A DNA stretch of 44,512 nt, from assembly GCA_024224595.1 (NCBI GenBank), contig JAAENI010000468.1, positions 1 to 44,512 of the forward strand, read 5' to 3'. The notes below the pieces were generated by a model. That model was not told the origin of the DNA. It made no database searches and was given only the letters and a program-made list of their open reading frames with translations. This stretch comes from Hyphomicrobiales bacterium. GTDB taxonomy: Bacteria > Pseudomonadota > Alphaproteobacteria > Rhizobiales > Rhizobiaceae. This document shows positions 18,423 to 27,022 of this stretch, in pieces. The stretch's first letter is position 1. Every line of letters starts with the position of its first letter. Position numbers and translations under genes: made by a program.

Positions 18423-18455
18423 AGAGTCTGTTCAAGAATACACAACAGGGTTTGA
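18423..18455 (+). repeat. Single copy of the 33-bp element end
   Basis: AGAGTCTGTTCAAGAATACA and the following CAACAGGGTTTGA match the left end of the element at 15362 with one mismatch. An inverted copy lies at 21012-21043, so the 2.6-kb segment with the PhyH gene is bracketed by inverted ends. Confidence 0.8.
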
Positions 18456-18683
18456 GTATTCGTAAGCCTGTGTCGATGATACTGGTATATCTCGTGTGTG
18501 TTTTGTTCGATATTGGAGTAAATCAGGAAATTATTCATTGAATATTTGATTATGGCCCAAGAGACTATTATCCTTATTCCCGCGCCAATTGATGTTTTCG
18601 TGACGGTCAAGTTGCGCGCTGTTTGAAGCAATATTAAACCGGTTTAATCAACCCTAACTTGAGTATTACAAAGAAGAATTGCC

Positions 18684-19865
18684 ATGTGTACCGATACGAA
18701 AATGCAAACGGGTTACTATGATCCCGATATGTGTGATTTGGGGGAGTTCGCTGATCTTGTTTCTCGCACCACAGACAGAATTGATATTCCAAACGCTTCA
18801 TCCGCCCCTGATAATATTCCGGTCTATGAATTGGTATCTATTGAGCTGCAACTGAAAGGCAAAGAAAAACGCAAGGAACTCATGGCAGAGTGGGCGCGTA
18901 TCCTGAAACTGGGTGCAGGTGTGCTTGTTATCAAGGGTGCTCAGCCTGATCATTTGGCAATTGATGATGCTACTGGCGTATACAATCAAATAATTGCCAG
19001 TGAAAAAGATGACAATGGTGGTGGTGCCGATCACTTTGCTGTCGCCGGTAGCAATGATCGAATCTGGAATTCGCTGCAGAAGTTGTGTGAAGCAGCGCCG
19101 GAAACATTCATTCGTTATTTTTCTTCCGAAGCAATTGATGCCGTTTGCGAGGCATGGCTAGGCCCAAACTATCAGATGACCGCTCAAGTTAACCTTGTTC
19201 GTCCCGGTGGACAGGCCCAGCAAGCCCATCGTGATTACCATCTAGGGTTTCAAACAGCTGAAACGAGTGCCTCTTATCCAGCCCATGTACACGACCTGTC
19301 GCCTTTGATGACACTTCAGGGTGGCATCGCGCATGCCGATATGCCACTTGAGAGTGGTCCAACTAAATTGCTTCCTTTTTCGCAACTTTACCGGCCAGGA
19401 TATGCTGCCTGGAGACTTAAGGATTTCACGGCTTATTTTGAGGAGCATCATGTGCAACTGGCGCTTGACAAGGGCGATGCGATATTCTTCAATCCGGCGC
19501 TTTTTCATGCTGCGGGCGAGAACAGTAGTTCTGATGTTCACCGGTTGGTGAATTTGCTGCAGGTGTCTTCCGCCTTTGGCCGTGCTATGGAATCGATTGA
19601 TCGAGTGAATATGTGCAGGGCGATATACGAACCGCTTTGTAAAGCGTGGAATTCTGAAATGCTGTCGGAGGTCCAGCTTGATGCGGTAATTGCCGCAACA
19701 GCCGAGGGGTATTCATTCCCTACAAATCTCGACAGGGATCCTCCAATTAATGGTCTTGCGCCAAAGACACAACAAGTTTTACTCAAGGAGCATATCCTGT
19801 CTCAGCAAGACCCGATTGTTTTTTTTCAACAGCTGGATCAACAATCACAACGCAGAAGGGTATAG
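18684..19865 (+). CDS. PhyH-family Fe(II)/2-oxoglutarate dioxygenase
   Basis: A 393-aa phytanoyl-CoA-dioxygenase-type protein. The iron triad can be read: HxD in QQAHRDYHLGFQ, and the distal histidine in FFNPALFHAAGENSS, followed by the arginine in VHRLVNLLQ that would bind 2-oxoglutarate. An N-terminal extension of about 60 residues precedes the core and the C-terminus is long and polar. Family members hydroxylate diverse small molecules, so the substrate is unknown. It stands alone between repeat copies, with no operon partner. A weak Shine-Dalgarno (AAGAAGAA) precedes ATG 18684. Confidence 0.75.
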   Translation: MCTDTKMQTGYYDPDMCDLGEFADLVSRTTDRIDIPNASSAPDNIPVYELVSIELQLKGKEKRKELMAEWARILKLGAGVLVIKGAQPDHLAIDDATGVYNQIIASEKDDNGGGADHFAVAGSNDRIWNSLQKLCEAAPETFIRYFSSEAIDAVCEAWLGPNYQMTAQVNLVRPGGQAQQAHRDYHLGFQTAETSASYPAHVHDLSPLMTLQGGIAHADMPLESGPTKLLPFSQLYRPGYAAWRLKDFTAYFEEHHVQLALDKGDAIFFNPALFHAAGENSSSDVHRLVNLLQVSSAFGRAMESIDRVNMCRAIYEPLCKAWNSEMLSEVQLDAVIAATAEGYSFPTNLDRDPPINGLAPKTQQVLLKEHILSQQDPIVFFQQLDQQSQRRRV

Positions 19866-20331
19866 CGGAATACCCATTCGTTGTTTGAGCCTGTTTTTAT
19901 TCAAATTAGAATACCTGTCTATAGTGTCAGAAGTTCACCACTGGCAAACGCAAAGCGGGCGTATTGCAGGGGAATCGCATTTGAATTTTGGTATTCGCAG
20001 CCGCATGTGGTCTTGCCTTTTTATGCCGAATAGATTTTGCCCATTATCAAATACAAGTGATGATGAAGGTTTGGATGGAAGGATTTTTTGCCTGTTTCCA
20101 GACTTTCATGCAGGGTTTCACGCAGGTTGACAAAGGCGTTATCGCCGTCAATGCCGCAATCGAAAGGACAACGCACCCTGCAATCCAGCCATCCTGCGCC
20201 ATATGGCTTTCAATCTTGTAAACAAGGACAAATCAAAAGGATCAAATCGTGTTAAGTCCAAGCGGGCAGGATGGAACGATGAATTTTAGATCAAATTTAT
20301 AGCAAAAAAGTGAAATGCGATTGCCCTGGCC
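19866..20331. other. Decayed intergenic region with transposase relic
   Basis: No intact gene. The 3' part (20170-20289) encodes the tail of an ISAs1-family transposase, annotated separately. The 5' part contains short ORFs with no recognisable domain, which may be further remnants of the same element. Confidence 0.6.
20170..20289 (+). pseudogene. ISAs1-family transposase C-terminal relic
   Basis: The frame from 20170 to the stop at 20287-20289 reads NAPCNPAILRHMAFNLV and then NKDKSKGSNRVKSKRAGWND. This matches the typical ISAs1-family ending (APxNLAxLRHxALNLL...K.S...KR..AGWDD.FL). Only about 39 codons remain and no start or upstream domain is visible, so it is a fragment of an old insertion. 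Confidence 0.75.
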
Positions 20332-20736
20332 TTATTCTTGGTACTGAACCAATAATTTTTCGACTTTCAATTCTTCGTCGATTACTGAGCCTTCCTTGCA
20401 GTTCCCTTTTTTATCAATAATACATTGAAAAGCTGACCATTTATAATGTCCATTTTCACGGAGTGAAAAGAAACCAAATTCCGTGGAGAAGTAGGCTAAA
20501 AAACGGACATTCTTCGCTTTCGTATTTGGGTTCATGGTCCTTGTATAATTCTCTGCGTATTTCGGCAACTGGTCTTCAACAGACGCAAAAAAGCTTGAAA
20601 TATCTGTCGACCCATCGTGTGGTTCCAAAACAGGCTCTTTGTAGCCCATGTCTCTGCCAGCTTCATCGAAATGCTTTACAAGAGGAGCGTCAACTAGAGT
20701 TCTGTGTTTTCGTTTGGTAAGTTTAGTTGAGGACAT
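20332..20736 (-). CDS. Hypothetical protein, 134 aa
   Basis: A cytoplasmic-looking basic protein with no signal peptide or membrane segment; notable stretches are KLTKRKHRTLVDAPLVKHFDEAG and RFLAYFSTEFGFFSLRENGHY. A strong Shine-Dalgarno (AAGGAGTATCACAA before ATG 20736) supports it as real. I do not recognise the family. Neighbours are a transposase relic and a repeat copy, so it may be a cargo or leftover gene of a mobile segment. Confidence 0.6.
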   Translation of the reverse strand: MSSTKLTKRKHRTLVDAPLVKHFDEAGRDMGYKEPVLEPHDGSTDISSFFASVEDQLPKYAENYTRTMNPNTKAKNVRFLAYFSTEFGFFSLRENGHYKWSAFQCIIDKKGNCKEGSVIDEELKVEKLLVQYQE

Positions 20737-21011
20737 TTGTGATACTCCTTAAAGGGATTTTGGATTAAGGCCGCGAATTTGGAATAAAAGGTAAGTGATG
20801 TCAATTGAATATTCTATTTTCAGCAGTGGTTTTGTTGACTTGGTTAATGAGGTAAAGTCGCATGTGAAATGTTTACTGTCATGGAAATTCAACTATACCT
20901 AAAACCCATAAATCGATCAGTTGACAGTTGAGTGTAGCCGCCCGTGTTTTGAATATTGCGGTGACCCCTGTAGAATGTGTGCGTTAGGTGGGGTTCCCCA
21001 AACGCATACAA

Positions 21012-21043
21012 TCAAACCCTCTTGTGTATTCTTGAAAAGACTC
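21012..21043 (-). repeat. Inverted single copy of the 33-bp element end
   Basis: TCAAACCCTCTTGTGTATTC and the following TTGAAAAGACTC are the reverse complement of the element end seen at 15362 and 18423, with a few mismatches. Confidence 0.75.
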
Positions 21044-21075
21044 AAAGAATAAGTGGCCCGCTTGCGGGGGATGCA

Positions 21076-21133
21076 ACTTCACCAAATCAACAAGCTGTTG
21101 CTTGCTCAACTTTTCCAAATCATCCCGTTCCAT
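21076..21133 (-). pseudogene. IS66-type transposase N-terminal relic
   Basis: From ATG 21133 on the minus strand the frame reads MERDDLEKLSKQQLVDLVK, the usual opening of one branch of IS66-family transposases, and then loses similarity next to the repeat at 21012-21043. It is short, so the call is tentative. Confidence 0.4.
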
Positions 21134-21435
21134 ATCCCCATTGATTCAGAACATCACTGATTTGGCAAGAGGGTGAGTAATTACCTTTATGAGAAAATCG
21201 CGGTGGCTTGGTAGTGGTTTAAACCAATTTGCTCACTAAAATATCGAACATCTCCAGCATTAATCTTAACATGCTAGCATTTATCTTGCTTTCTAAACTT
21301 GCCATGTTTACATTTCACCATACCACTCAACCTCAGTATCTGGTTCTTGTTTCTATTCTTACTGACCTCTGCGTACTCTTGGAAAATAAAACGGAGAGAT
21401 TGACATTGTGAAATGAATCCAGAAAGGAATGAACT

Positions 21436-22302
21436 ATGAACAAGCTATTTAGAAATGTCCTGGCAACAACAGCCTCCATTATAGTTTTCGCCAGCGCAAC
21501 GAACGCATCATCAGGGCCGGGTAAACAAGTGTCAGATGAAACAATTGCCGAACAGCGCAAGGCATTGGCAACCAACACGAAGAACGGTGGATTTGGTCCG
21601 CAATCTCCACGTGACATTGACGCGATCAATGGTAGCAATGGTCGCGTATTTGCTGAGGCGCCAATTTATACCAAGATGAATCTATGCAATATCCATTTTC
21701 ATGAAAATGCTGAGCACAAAGGTGGGGAATTTACCAAGTATGCAGGCAATGGTGACGGTCACGGATATGGTACCGGATTTCGATATTCCGGTAAATTAAG
21801 TGCAGCAGAACTCACTAAAATCGATAGGAAAGTTGGTGCAAGTGAACACGGTTATCTCGTTTCAGGTGACACAATTGAAGTTCACTATGTGCACACAACA
21901 GCCAAAGTTAAACCTGGGCCAACATTGGGTTCTTGCTTGAGTGATGCGATTAAAAACCCACAACTTCGTGTCGAAACTCAGGTATACGTTCTTGTGAACG
22001 ACGACAGCGCTCTGAATTTTGTTGAACTCACAAAACACAAGATGAAGAACGGTGTTTATCAGGCAGTAAACATTCCAACCAATACTGGAACGGCAGTCCA
22101 ATATGAAGGCTCCACAACAGGCCCGGGCTACAATGAAAAAGGCAGTCCATTTCAAGTATCATGGAGTGTTCGCCCAAAAGTAGCAAAGGTAAACATTTGG
22201 TCGGTGGATGAATGGCTCAAAAACAATATCTTTGACGAAGATCACGCGCATGGCGTAAGAAATCTGGTGATCAATCCAGATATTCTTTCACATGTCAGAT
22301 AG
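21436..22302 (+). CDS. Exported delta-class carbonic anhydrase (probable)
   Basis: A 288-aa protein with a Sec signal (MNKLFRNVLATTASIIVFASATNA), so periplasmic or secreted. The core has CNIHFHENAEHKGGEFTKYAG and IEVHYVHTTAKVKPGPTLGSC, a histidine-rich arrangement matching delta-class carbonic anhydrases, zinc enzymes best known from diatoms and annotated in some proteobacteria. Candidate zinc ligands are the HxH of NIHFH and the histidine of EVHYVH. QVYVLVNDDSALNF also fits. Two conserved-looking cysteines (CNIH and GSCLSD) could form a disulfide. It would hydrate CO2 outside the cytoplasm. It is monocistronic, with an AAAGGA Shine-Dalgarno. The family call is from motif memory only. Confidence 0.65.
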   Translation: MNKLFRNVLATTASIIVFASATNASSGPGKQVSDETIAEQRKALATNTKNGGFGPQSPRDIDAINGSNGRVFAEAPIYTKMNLCNIHFHENAEHKGGEFTKYAGNGDGHGYGTGFRYSGKLSAAELTKIDRKVGASEHGYLVSGDTIEVHYVHTTAKVKPGPTLGSCLSDAIKNPQLRVETQVYVLVNDDSALNFVELTKHKMKNGVYQAVNIPTNTGTAVQYEGSTTGPGYNEKGSPFQVSWSVRPKVAKVNIWSVDEWLKNNIFDEDHAHGVRNLVINPDILSHVR

Positions 22303-22381
22303 ACTCATCGTGAGAAATGGTTCTTCTGGCAACGAAACTGCATGCCAATGAGCTTCGGTAGTGCTGCTGCTTCACGGCAGG

Positions 22382-22406
22382 GTTTGAAAAAGTCCAATTT
22401 TCAAAC
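22382..22406 (+). terminator. Hairpin downstream of the carbonic anhydrase gene
   Basis: GTTTGAAAA and TTTTCAAAC form a perfect 9-bp stem with a 7-nt loop, 80 bp after the stop codon. The stem is AT-rich and there is no proper U-tract, so termination is only possible, not clear. Confidence 0.35.
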
Positions 22407-22424
22407 AATCGTTTTGCATAGCCC

Positions 22425-22451
22425 CTATCAGGCTTAGTTTGAATCATTTGA
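22425..22451 (+). repeat. Element end, copy 1 of a 27-bp identical repeat
   Basis: CTATCAGGCTTAGTTTGAAT followed by CATTTGA is identical to 28792-28818. The GAATCATTTGA core also occurs in the other element ends (22811-22848 and 36513-36550). Confidence 0.8.
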
Positions 22452-22546
22452 CTTGTTTTTCACGCTCGCTGGGCTGCGTTATGCTTCGCTTATGGTCATC
22501 CACACTGAAAGGAGCGGTCGTACCGGTTTCGGTGTAATCTCCTGTT

Positions 22547-22758
22547 TTAGGCTTTGATGCCGTGGCCAGCCTGCCCCGTCACATCGCCGCCAACCGTAAT
22601 CGTCAGGCCGCAGTGCCTTCAGCGTGAGCATCAATACGCTCATCACCGCCCGTCACCGCGCTTGCGCCCGTGATGATCGTCAGACTGGTGTCGGCGTTGT
22701 AGTCATTAATACCGTCTTCGTTGGTTCCGGTTATTCTGGATATCGTTACGCCCTGTTG
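22547..22758 (-). pseudogene. Autotransporter/adhesin passenger-repeat relic
   Basis: Read on the minus strand, one frame gives VTISRITGTNEDGINDYNAD and TSLTIITGASAVTGGDERIDA. After a one-base shift the next frame gives LTITVGGDVTGQAGHGIKA and then a stop. This is the G-x-G-I / LTIT-G-x-VTG beta-helix repeat pattern of large autotransporter passenger domains. Neither a signal peptide nor a beta-barrel is present, so it is a fragment of two to three repeats. Its bases are more GC-rich than the flanks, and it lies exactly between two element-end sequences. Confidence 0.75.
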
Positions 22759-22810
22759 GTGGTCAGTCAGACCACTTGTACAGGACGCGCCTTGCCAGCA
22801 AACGTGAATA

Positions 22811-22848
22811 AACGGTCAAATGATTCCGTGTAAACAAGAAACGGTCTA
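22811..22848 (-). repeat. Element end overlapping the REC-EAL stop codon
   Basis: On the minus strand it begins TAGACCGTTTCTTGTTTACA and continues CGGAATCATTTGACCG. It matches the element end at 36513-36550 (TAGACCGTATCTTCTTCACA...), and the match extends inward through a GCCAGCAAACG stretch to about 22788. Its first three bases are the stop codon of the REC-EAL gene. Confidence 0.8.
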
Positions 22849-24051
22849 GGCCGCGTTTGCGCCCTGGTCATCTTTCTGACTAGTTATGTACTCACAAAAA
22901 CTCGAGGCATCCATCGGTTTTGCAAAATAGTAGCCCTGTGCATATTCTATTCCCATCTCGCGTATGATATCCCAGGTCTGACGGTCTTCCACACCCTCCG
23001 CAACGAGACACATTCCCTGCTGGCGTGCCAGTTTGATCGCAGCGACGACTACTTCCTTGGAAAAATTGTCCGTTGCAATTGTTGATACATATGATTTGTC
23101 CAATTTCAATTCTGAATATGGGAAATCTTTCAATATATTGATGTTTGATGAACCGGTGCCAAAATCATCAATAGCAATGTCGAAATCATATATTCTTAAT
23201 CTTGACAGGACTTCCAGCGTCGCTGGTTCAAGATTTAATATACTGTTTTCGGTAATCTCAAAGCTGATTGATTTGCTGGTGACATTAGCGCTTTTCATAC
23301 GTGCCATCAATTGGGCGGGAAGAGCTGTTTTGTTGATCATCGTTGGGGGAAGGTTAAAGGCAAAAATCAGATCCGACCGTAGCGGAAGGAAGCGGCTTAA
23401 ATCTGATAGCACTTTCTCAAAAACAAGAAATGTCAATTCTTCCATGAAACCTTTTTTTTCGGCAAATGGTATGAATAAATTCGGGGCGATAGTTCCATAA
23501 TCAGGTTTTATCCAACGTACCAGCACTTCGGCACCGATGATCCGGCCATTTTGTACATCTACTTTGGGTTGATAGTAGGGTTTAAACTCCCTGTTTTTCA
23601 GTGCTTTTGCAAAATCGGCGTTCGTACATTTATACTCTCCAGCGTTATTCACCAGAGCAGTTTTGGGTTGATTTGAAAGAAACAGGGCATCAAGAGCATT
23701 TTTTTTCAACGGCTTGTTAATCCCGCCAATCAATTGCAAGTTGTGCAATTTCGCCAGACGGGCAGCATGGTCTATCAAATTGCCTTTTATCCCGGATATG
23801 ATTGCCAATTTTCCGGAATAGCCGAGTTCCTTCAAATGACGCATGAATTCGATTCCATCCATGTTCGGCATCTGAATATCACTAACGATCAGATCAAAGT
23901 CAGTCGATTTTTTTGACAACATGTCCAGTGCCACGGTGGAATCTTCAGCGCCGTGAATGGATTTTACTTTGAGGCCAGCAAAATATGCGGTGAGCACTGC
24001 AATCTGGACCGGGTCATCGTCAACAATTAGAACTGAATTATAATTTTGCAT
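22846..24051 (-). CDS. Response regulator with EAL domain (cyclic-di-GMP phosphodiesterase)
   Basis: A 401-aa protein. Residues 1-125 are a REC domain (VLIVDDDP acidic pocket, phospho-acceptor D58 in LIVSDIQMPNMDG, lysine in GGINKPLKK). Residues about 145-390 are an EAL domain with catalytic glutamate in AEVLVRW (an EVL variant), IDDFGTGSSN, KLDKSY, AEGVED and AQGYYFAKPM, so hydrolysis of cyclic-di-GMP is plausible. It lies 102 bp after the hybrid kinase on the same strand, making it the likely phosphorelay output. Its stop codon is formed by the end of a repeat element. Confidence 0.92.
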   Translation of the reverse strand: MQNYNSVLIVDDDPVQIAVLTAYFAGLKVKSIHGAEDSTVALDMLSKKSTDFDLIVSDIQMPNMDGIEFMRHLKELGYSGKLAIISGIKGNLIDHAARLAKLHNLQLIGGINKPLKKNALDALFLSNQPKTALVNNAGEYKCTNADFAKALKNREFKPYYQPKVDVQNGRIIGAEVLVRWIKPDYGTIAPNLFIPFAEKKGFMEELTFLVFEKVLSDLSRFLPLRSDLIFAFNLPPTMINKTALPAQLMARMKSANVTSKSISFEITENSILNLEPATLEVLSRLRIYDFDIAIDDFGTGSSNINILKDFPYSELKLDKSYVSTIATDNFSKEVVVAAIKLARQQGMCLVAEGVEDRQTWDIIREMGIEYAQGYYFAKPMDASSFCEYITSQKDDQGANAA

Positions 24052-24153
24052 TAAGAAATCGTTTTTTGATCAGTAATTTGGTTCAATATAATTTGAAATG
24101 ATTAATAATAGGAGAATTGTCTTTCATTTCTACAGAACCGACTGGCAACTCCA

Positions 24154-26934
24154 CTAAAGCTTGGAGTTTTGCACAATATCCTTATCCTCCTCATCTTGTG
24201 CGGCTTGTTTGAGGACAGATATGACTTCCCTAAAATCACAATTGATGGAATAAAACAGTTCATCCAATCTGGACTGGTTCTTTTGATTTGCTTCCAATTC
24301 CAGTGTTTTGCAGATTGCACTTAATTTACCCGCACCAATGTTTCCGCTCATCGAACACAGGGCATGAGCAGCTGATGCGGTATTTTCCAGATTTCTGGAA
24401 ATAACAGCTCTTTCCAGCTCAGCGAATGTAGCTGGCGCGCTGTCGAGATAAATATTGTGTAGCCGCTCCAGCGTTGCCTCAAATCCATCCCCTGTTATTT
24501 CTTTCAGGTTCTCCAAAAGACTGTCATCAAAAGGCGAGGCTGGGGCAGTGGATGTTCCACTATCTGAGGATGTTCCACTATCTGAGGGCATTTTTTGTGT
24601 ATTATCTGTTATTGCAACTGGTTCAATAACATTATTGTCGAGCCATTTTGCCAGGCAACTGCCAAGAGATTTAATGGTAAAGGGTTTGACAACAATATCA
24701 TCCATTGTCGCTTGCCGGGCATCTTTAGCAATCTGATTGGGCAAATGTGCGGTAAGCGCAATGATTGGAACTGGTTTATACTGGAAATGATGTTCGATTT
24801 TTCGCAACCGTCGGGTGGCTTCAAATCCATCCATTTCCGGCATGCTGCAGTCCATCAGAACCATATCGATATTGCCGCTTTCAAAACTCTTTATTGCTTC
24901 AGCGCCGCTTTCCACAACAATTGGGGTAACCTCATAGCGTGCCAGTGCCTGGATGATCACTTCACGATTTACGGCGCTGTCATCAACCACAAGAATGTTT
25001 TGATGTTCATAACTTGGTAATTCTGTTTCAGCTGCACTGACAGAATTGATGATCTGTTCTCCAAGGGGGTGACCCTGGACAATGCGATTAAAGGTATTCT
25101 GCACAGAAATTGAAGATACCGGCTTTTCGATAAAGTCATGAGCCTGACCATCTTTGACAAGTTTTTCCAGCTTTGCGTCACCCAGAGTCGTTATTGCTAC
25201 GCCATACTGATTTCCTTCAAGTTTTGGCAGTGACGCCAAAACACTTGAATCGGCAATAATGCAATTGTAACTTGTTGTATTGAACTGACTGATGTTTACC
25301 AAATCATGAAACTCGACCTGCCCGCCAAATCGATTTACCGATTCCAGAATGATTTCGGATGATTTTGATTCTGACAATAAAACTAATGTTTTGTGGGTTG
25401 GATATTGTTCTGGTGTGACAGGTTTTTCTATTGAATTCAGGGGTAGGGTGAAGCTGAATTCAGAACCCTGACCAACAATGCTGGTCACCGAAATAACTCC
25501 GCCCATGGCCTGTGTCAGTTGTTTGCAGATAGACAGGCCTAATCCGGTTCCACCATAGTTTCTGGTTGTTGTCTGGTCTGCCTGTGAGAAGCTGTCAAAG
25601 ACTTTGGCGAGATTGCCCTGTTCAATGCCAATGCCTGTGTCAGCGACGGTAAAACGGATGACTGGATTATGTTCTTCATGCTCAATATCGACATGGATGG
25701 CTACATTGCCTTCTTTGGTAAATTTCAGGGCATTGTTAACCAGATTGCTCAGTATCTGATTTAATCTTGTAGGGTCACCGGAAAAACTCAAGGGCACCTT
25801 TGGTGCCACATGGCATCCCAATTCCAGTTTTTTCTCTTCCGCCATTTGCATGAACAAGCTCATTACGTCGTTGACGAGACTCTCGGTTTCAATTTCCAGC
25901 GATTCCAGGTCCAGCTTGCCCGATTGTATTTTTGAGATGTCGAGAATATCGTTGATGATCGCCAGCAGACTTTTGCCGGATTTCATGATGACATTGGCAT
26001 AACGTTGATATTTTGGTGCCAGTTGAGCGGTTGCCAGGAGTTCTGACATCAATAACATGCCGTTCATCGGCGTTCTGATTTCGTGGCTAACCGTGGCCAG
26101 GAATTCAGATTTTGCTGCGTTTGCCTGTTCCGCCTCATCTTTGGCGACGACCAGATCGTGGGTGCGCTGCTCAATTTTTTCTTCCAGCGTCTGGTGATAT
26201 TCGAGTAGTTTATTGTCTCTGATCTCAATATCGTTTAGCATCTGGTTGAATGATTTGGCGAGAATGGCGATTTCACCAGATTGGTTTTCATCAGCTCTGG
26301 TGGTGTAGTCTTCGTTTCGACTGAGATCGATCATCAGTTTGGAGAGATTGTGCAATGGTGTGGTAATCTTTGTGATGACAGATGCTGATACCAGGATTGC
26401 GACAATTGCTGAAACCAGAGACATTAGAAGGTTTGCAATTATGTTGTTGAAAAATGTCGAGCGGACATTCGATATATTGGCAAGCAAATTTAACTGGCCA
26501 ATTCGCTCACCTGCATAATTGATGTCTGCAGGTACCCAAATATTGTCGAGAAACAAAAAAGAGTAGGCACTCTGGTTTTCCAGTTTTGTGACCTGTCCCG
26601 ACAAAACTGTGTCATAACCCATTTCAGTATAAGTGGTGTTGTCGGATGTTGAAACTGATGCAAATTTGTAAGTTTCGAATTTGCCAATGGCGGTCAATAT
26701 CAACTGGACTTGTCTTTTGTTCTTTTCCGATAATGGTTCTGCGATTGATGTTGAAAATACACTGGCAGTTTTTTTGAGCAGTTGATTTTGCTGGCCTAAT
26801 TCACGTTCGAATCCGAACCAGGAGACTATGCCAGAGGCGGTAATCACCGCAACAAATATCACTGCACCAAGCGCCAGAGACAGGCGGAATTTCAACCGCT
26901 CGCTACGTTTGAGTTTGTAGATTACGGTAGACAT
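24154..26934 (-). CDS. Hybrid sensor histidine kinase with HAMP, REC and Hpt domains
   Basis: A 926-aa membrane kinase of BarA-like layout. Membrane helices at about 18-40 and 165-188 enclose a periplasmic sensor of about 125 residues; HAMP spans about 187-240, then a coiled coil. HisKA has H284 in EFLATVSHEIRTPMNG. HATPase has NQILSNLVNNALKFT, DTGIGI and GGTGLGLSICKQL. A degenerate REC-like segment lies at about 515-620, without a clear phospho-aspartate. An intact REC has D695 in VLMDCSMPEMDG. The C-terminal Hpt has H857 in AAHALCSMSGNIGAG. A full His-Asp-His relay can pass phosphate to the adjacent REC-EAL protein. The signal is unknown. Confidence 0.93.
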   Translation of the reverse strand: MSTVIYKLKRSERLKFRLSLALGAVIFVAVITASGIVSWFGFERELGQQNQLLKKTASVFSTSIAEPLSEKNKRQVQLILTAIGKFETYKFASVSTSDNTTYTEMGYDTVLSGQVTKLENQSAYSFLFLDNIWVPADINYAGERIGQLNLLANISNVRSTFFNNIIANLLMSLVSAIVAILVSASVITKITTPLHNLSKLMIDLSRNEDYTTRADENQSGEIAILAKSFNQMLNDIEIRDNKLLEYHQTLEEKIEQRTHDLVVAKDEAEQANAAKSEFLATVSHEIRTPMNGMLLMSELLATAQLAPKYQRYANVIMKSGKSLLAIINDILDISKIQSGKLDLESLEIETESLVNDVMSLFMQMAEEKKLELGCHVAPKVPLSFSGDPTRLNQILSNLVNNALKFTKEGNVAIHVDIEHEEHNPVIRFTVADTGIGIEQGNLAKVFDSFSQADQTTTRNYGGTGLGLSICKQLTQAMGGVISVTSIVGQGSEFSFTLPLNSIEKPVTPEQYPTHKTLVLLSESKSSEIILESVNRFGGQVEFHDLVNISQFNTTSYNCIIADSSVLASLPKLEGNQYGVAITTLGDAKLEKLVKDGQAHDFIEKPVSSISVQNTFNRIVQGHPLGEQIINSVSAAETELPSYEHQNILVVDDSAVNREVIIQALARYEVTPIVVESGAEAIKSFESGNIDMVLMDCSMPEMDGFEATRRLRKIEHHFQYKPVPIIALTAHLPNQIAKDARQATMDDIVVKPFTIKSLGSCLAKWLDNNVIEPVAITDNTQKMPSDSGTSSDSGTSTAPASPFDDSLLENLKEITGDGFEATLERLHNIYLDSAPATFAELERAVISRNLENTASAAHALCSMSGNIGAGKLSAICKTLELEANQKNQSRLDELFYSINCDFREVISVLKQAAQDEEDKDIVQNSKL
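24551..24586 (-). repeat. 18-bp exact tandem duplication in the kinase linker
   Basis: GATGTTCCACTATCTGAG is repeated head to tail (24551-24568, 24569-24586). In the protein it encodes the doubled DSGTSS/DSGTST in the flexible linker between REC and Hpt. It is in frame and likely length-variable between strains. Confidence 0.85.
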
Positions 26935-27022
26935 TCTAAAATCTCAATATCAGTTATTTTGAAGTGCAGAAGAAAACGTTTGTTTCATGTTTTTTGGGGA
27001 AAATCATTTCCCGAGTTTTTTG

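Larger units (their letters stand above)
20737..21435. other. Intergenic region with repeat end and transposase relic
   Basis: About 700 bp without an intact gene. It holds an inverted copy of the element end (21012-21043) and, directly beside it, the N-terminal relic of an IS66-type transposase on the minus strand (about 21076-21133). The remainder contains the promoter region of the delta-class carbonic anhydrase gene. Confidence 0.6.
22303..22845. other. Intergenic region holding element ends and an autotransporter relic
   Basis: About 540 bp without an intact gene. It contains a hairpin (22382-22406), two element-end sequences (22425-22451 and 22811-22848) and, between them, a frameshifted relic of autotransporter repeats on the minus strand. 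Each is annotated separately. Confidence 0.7.
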
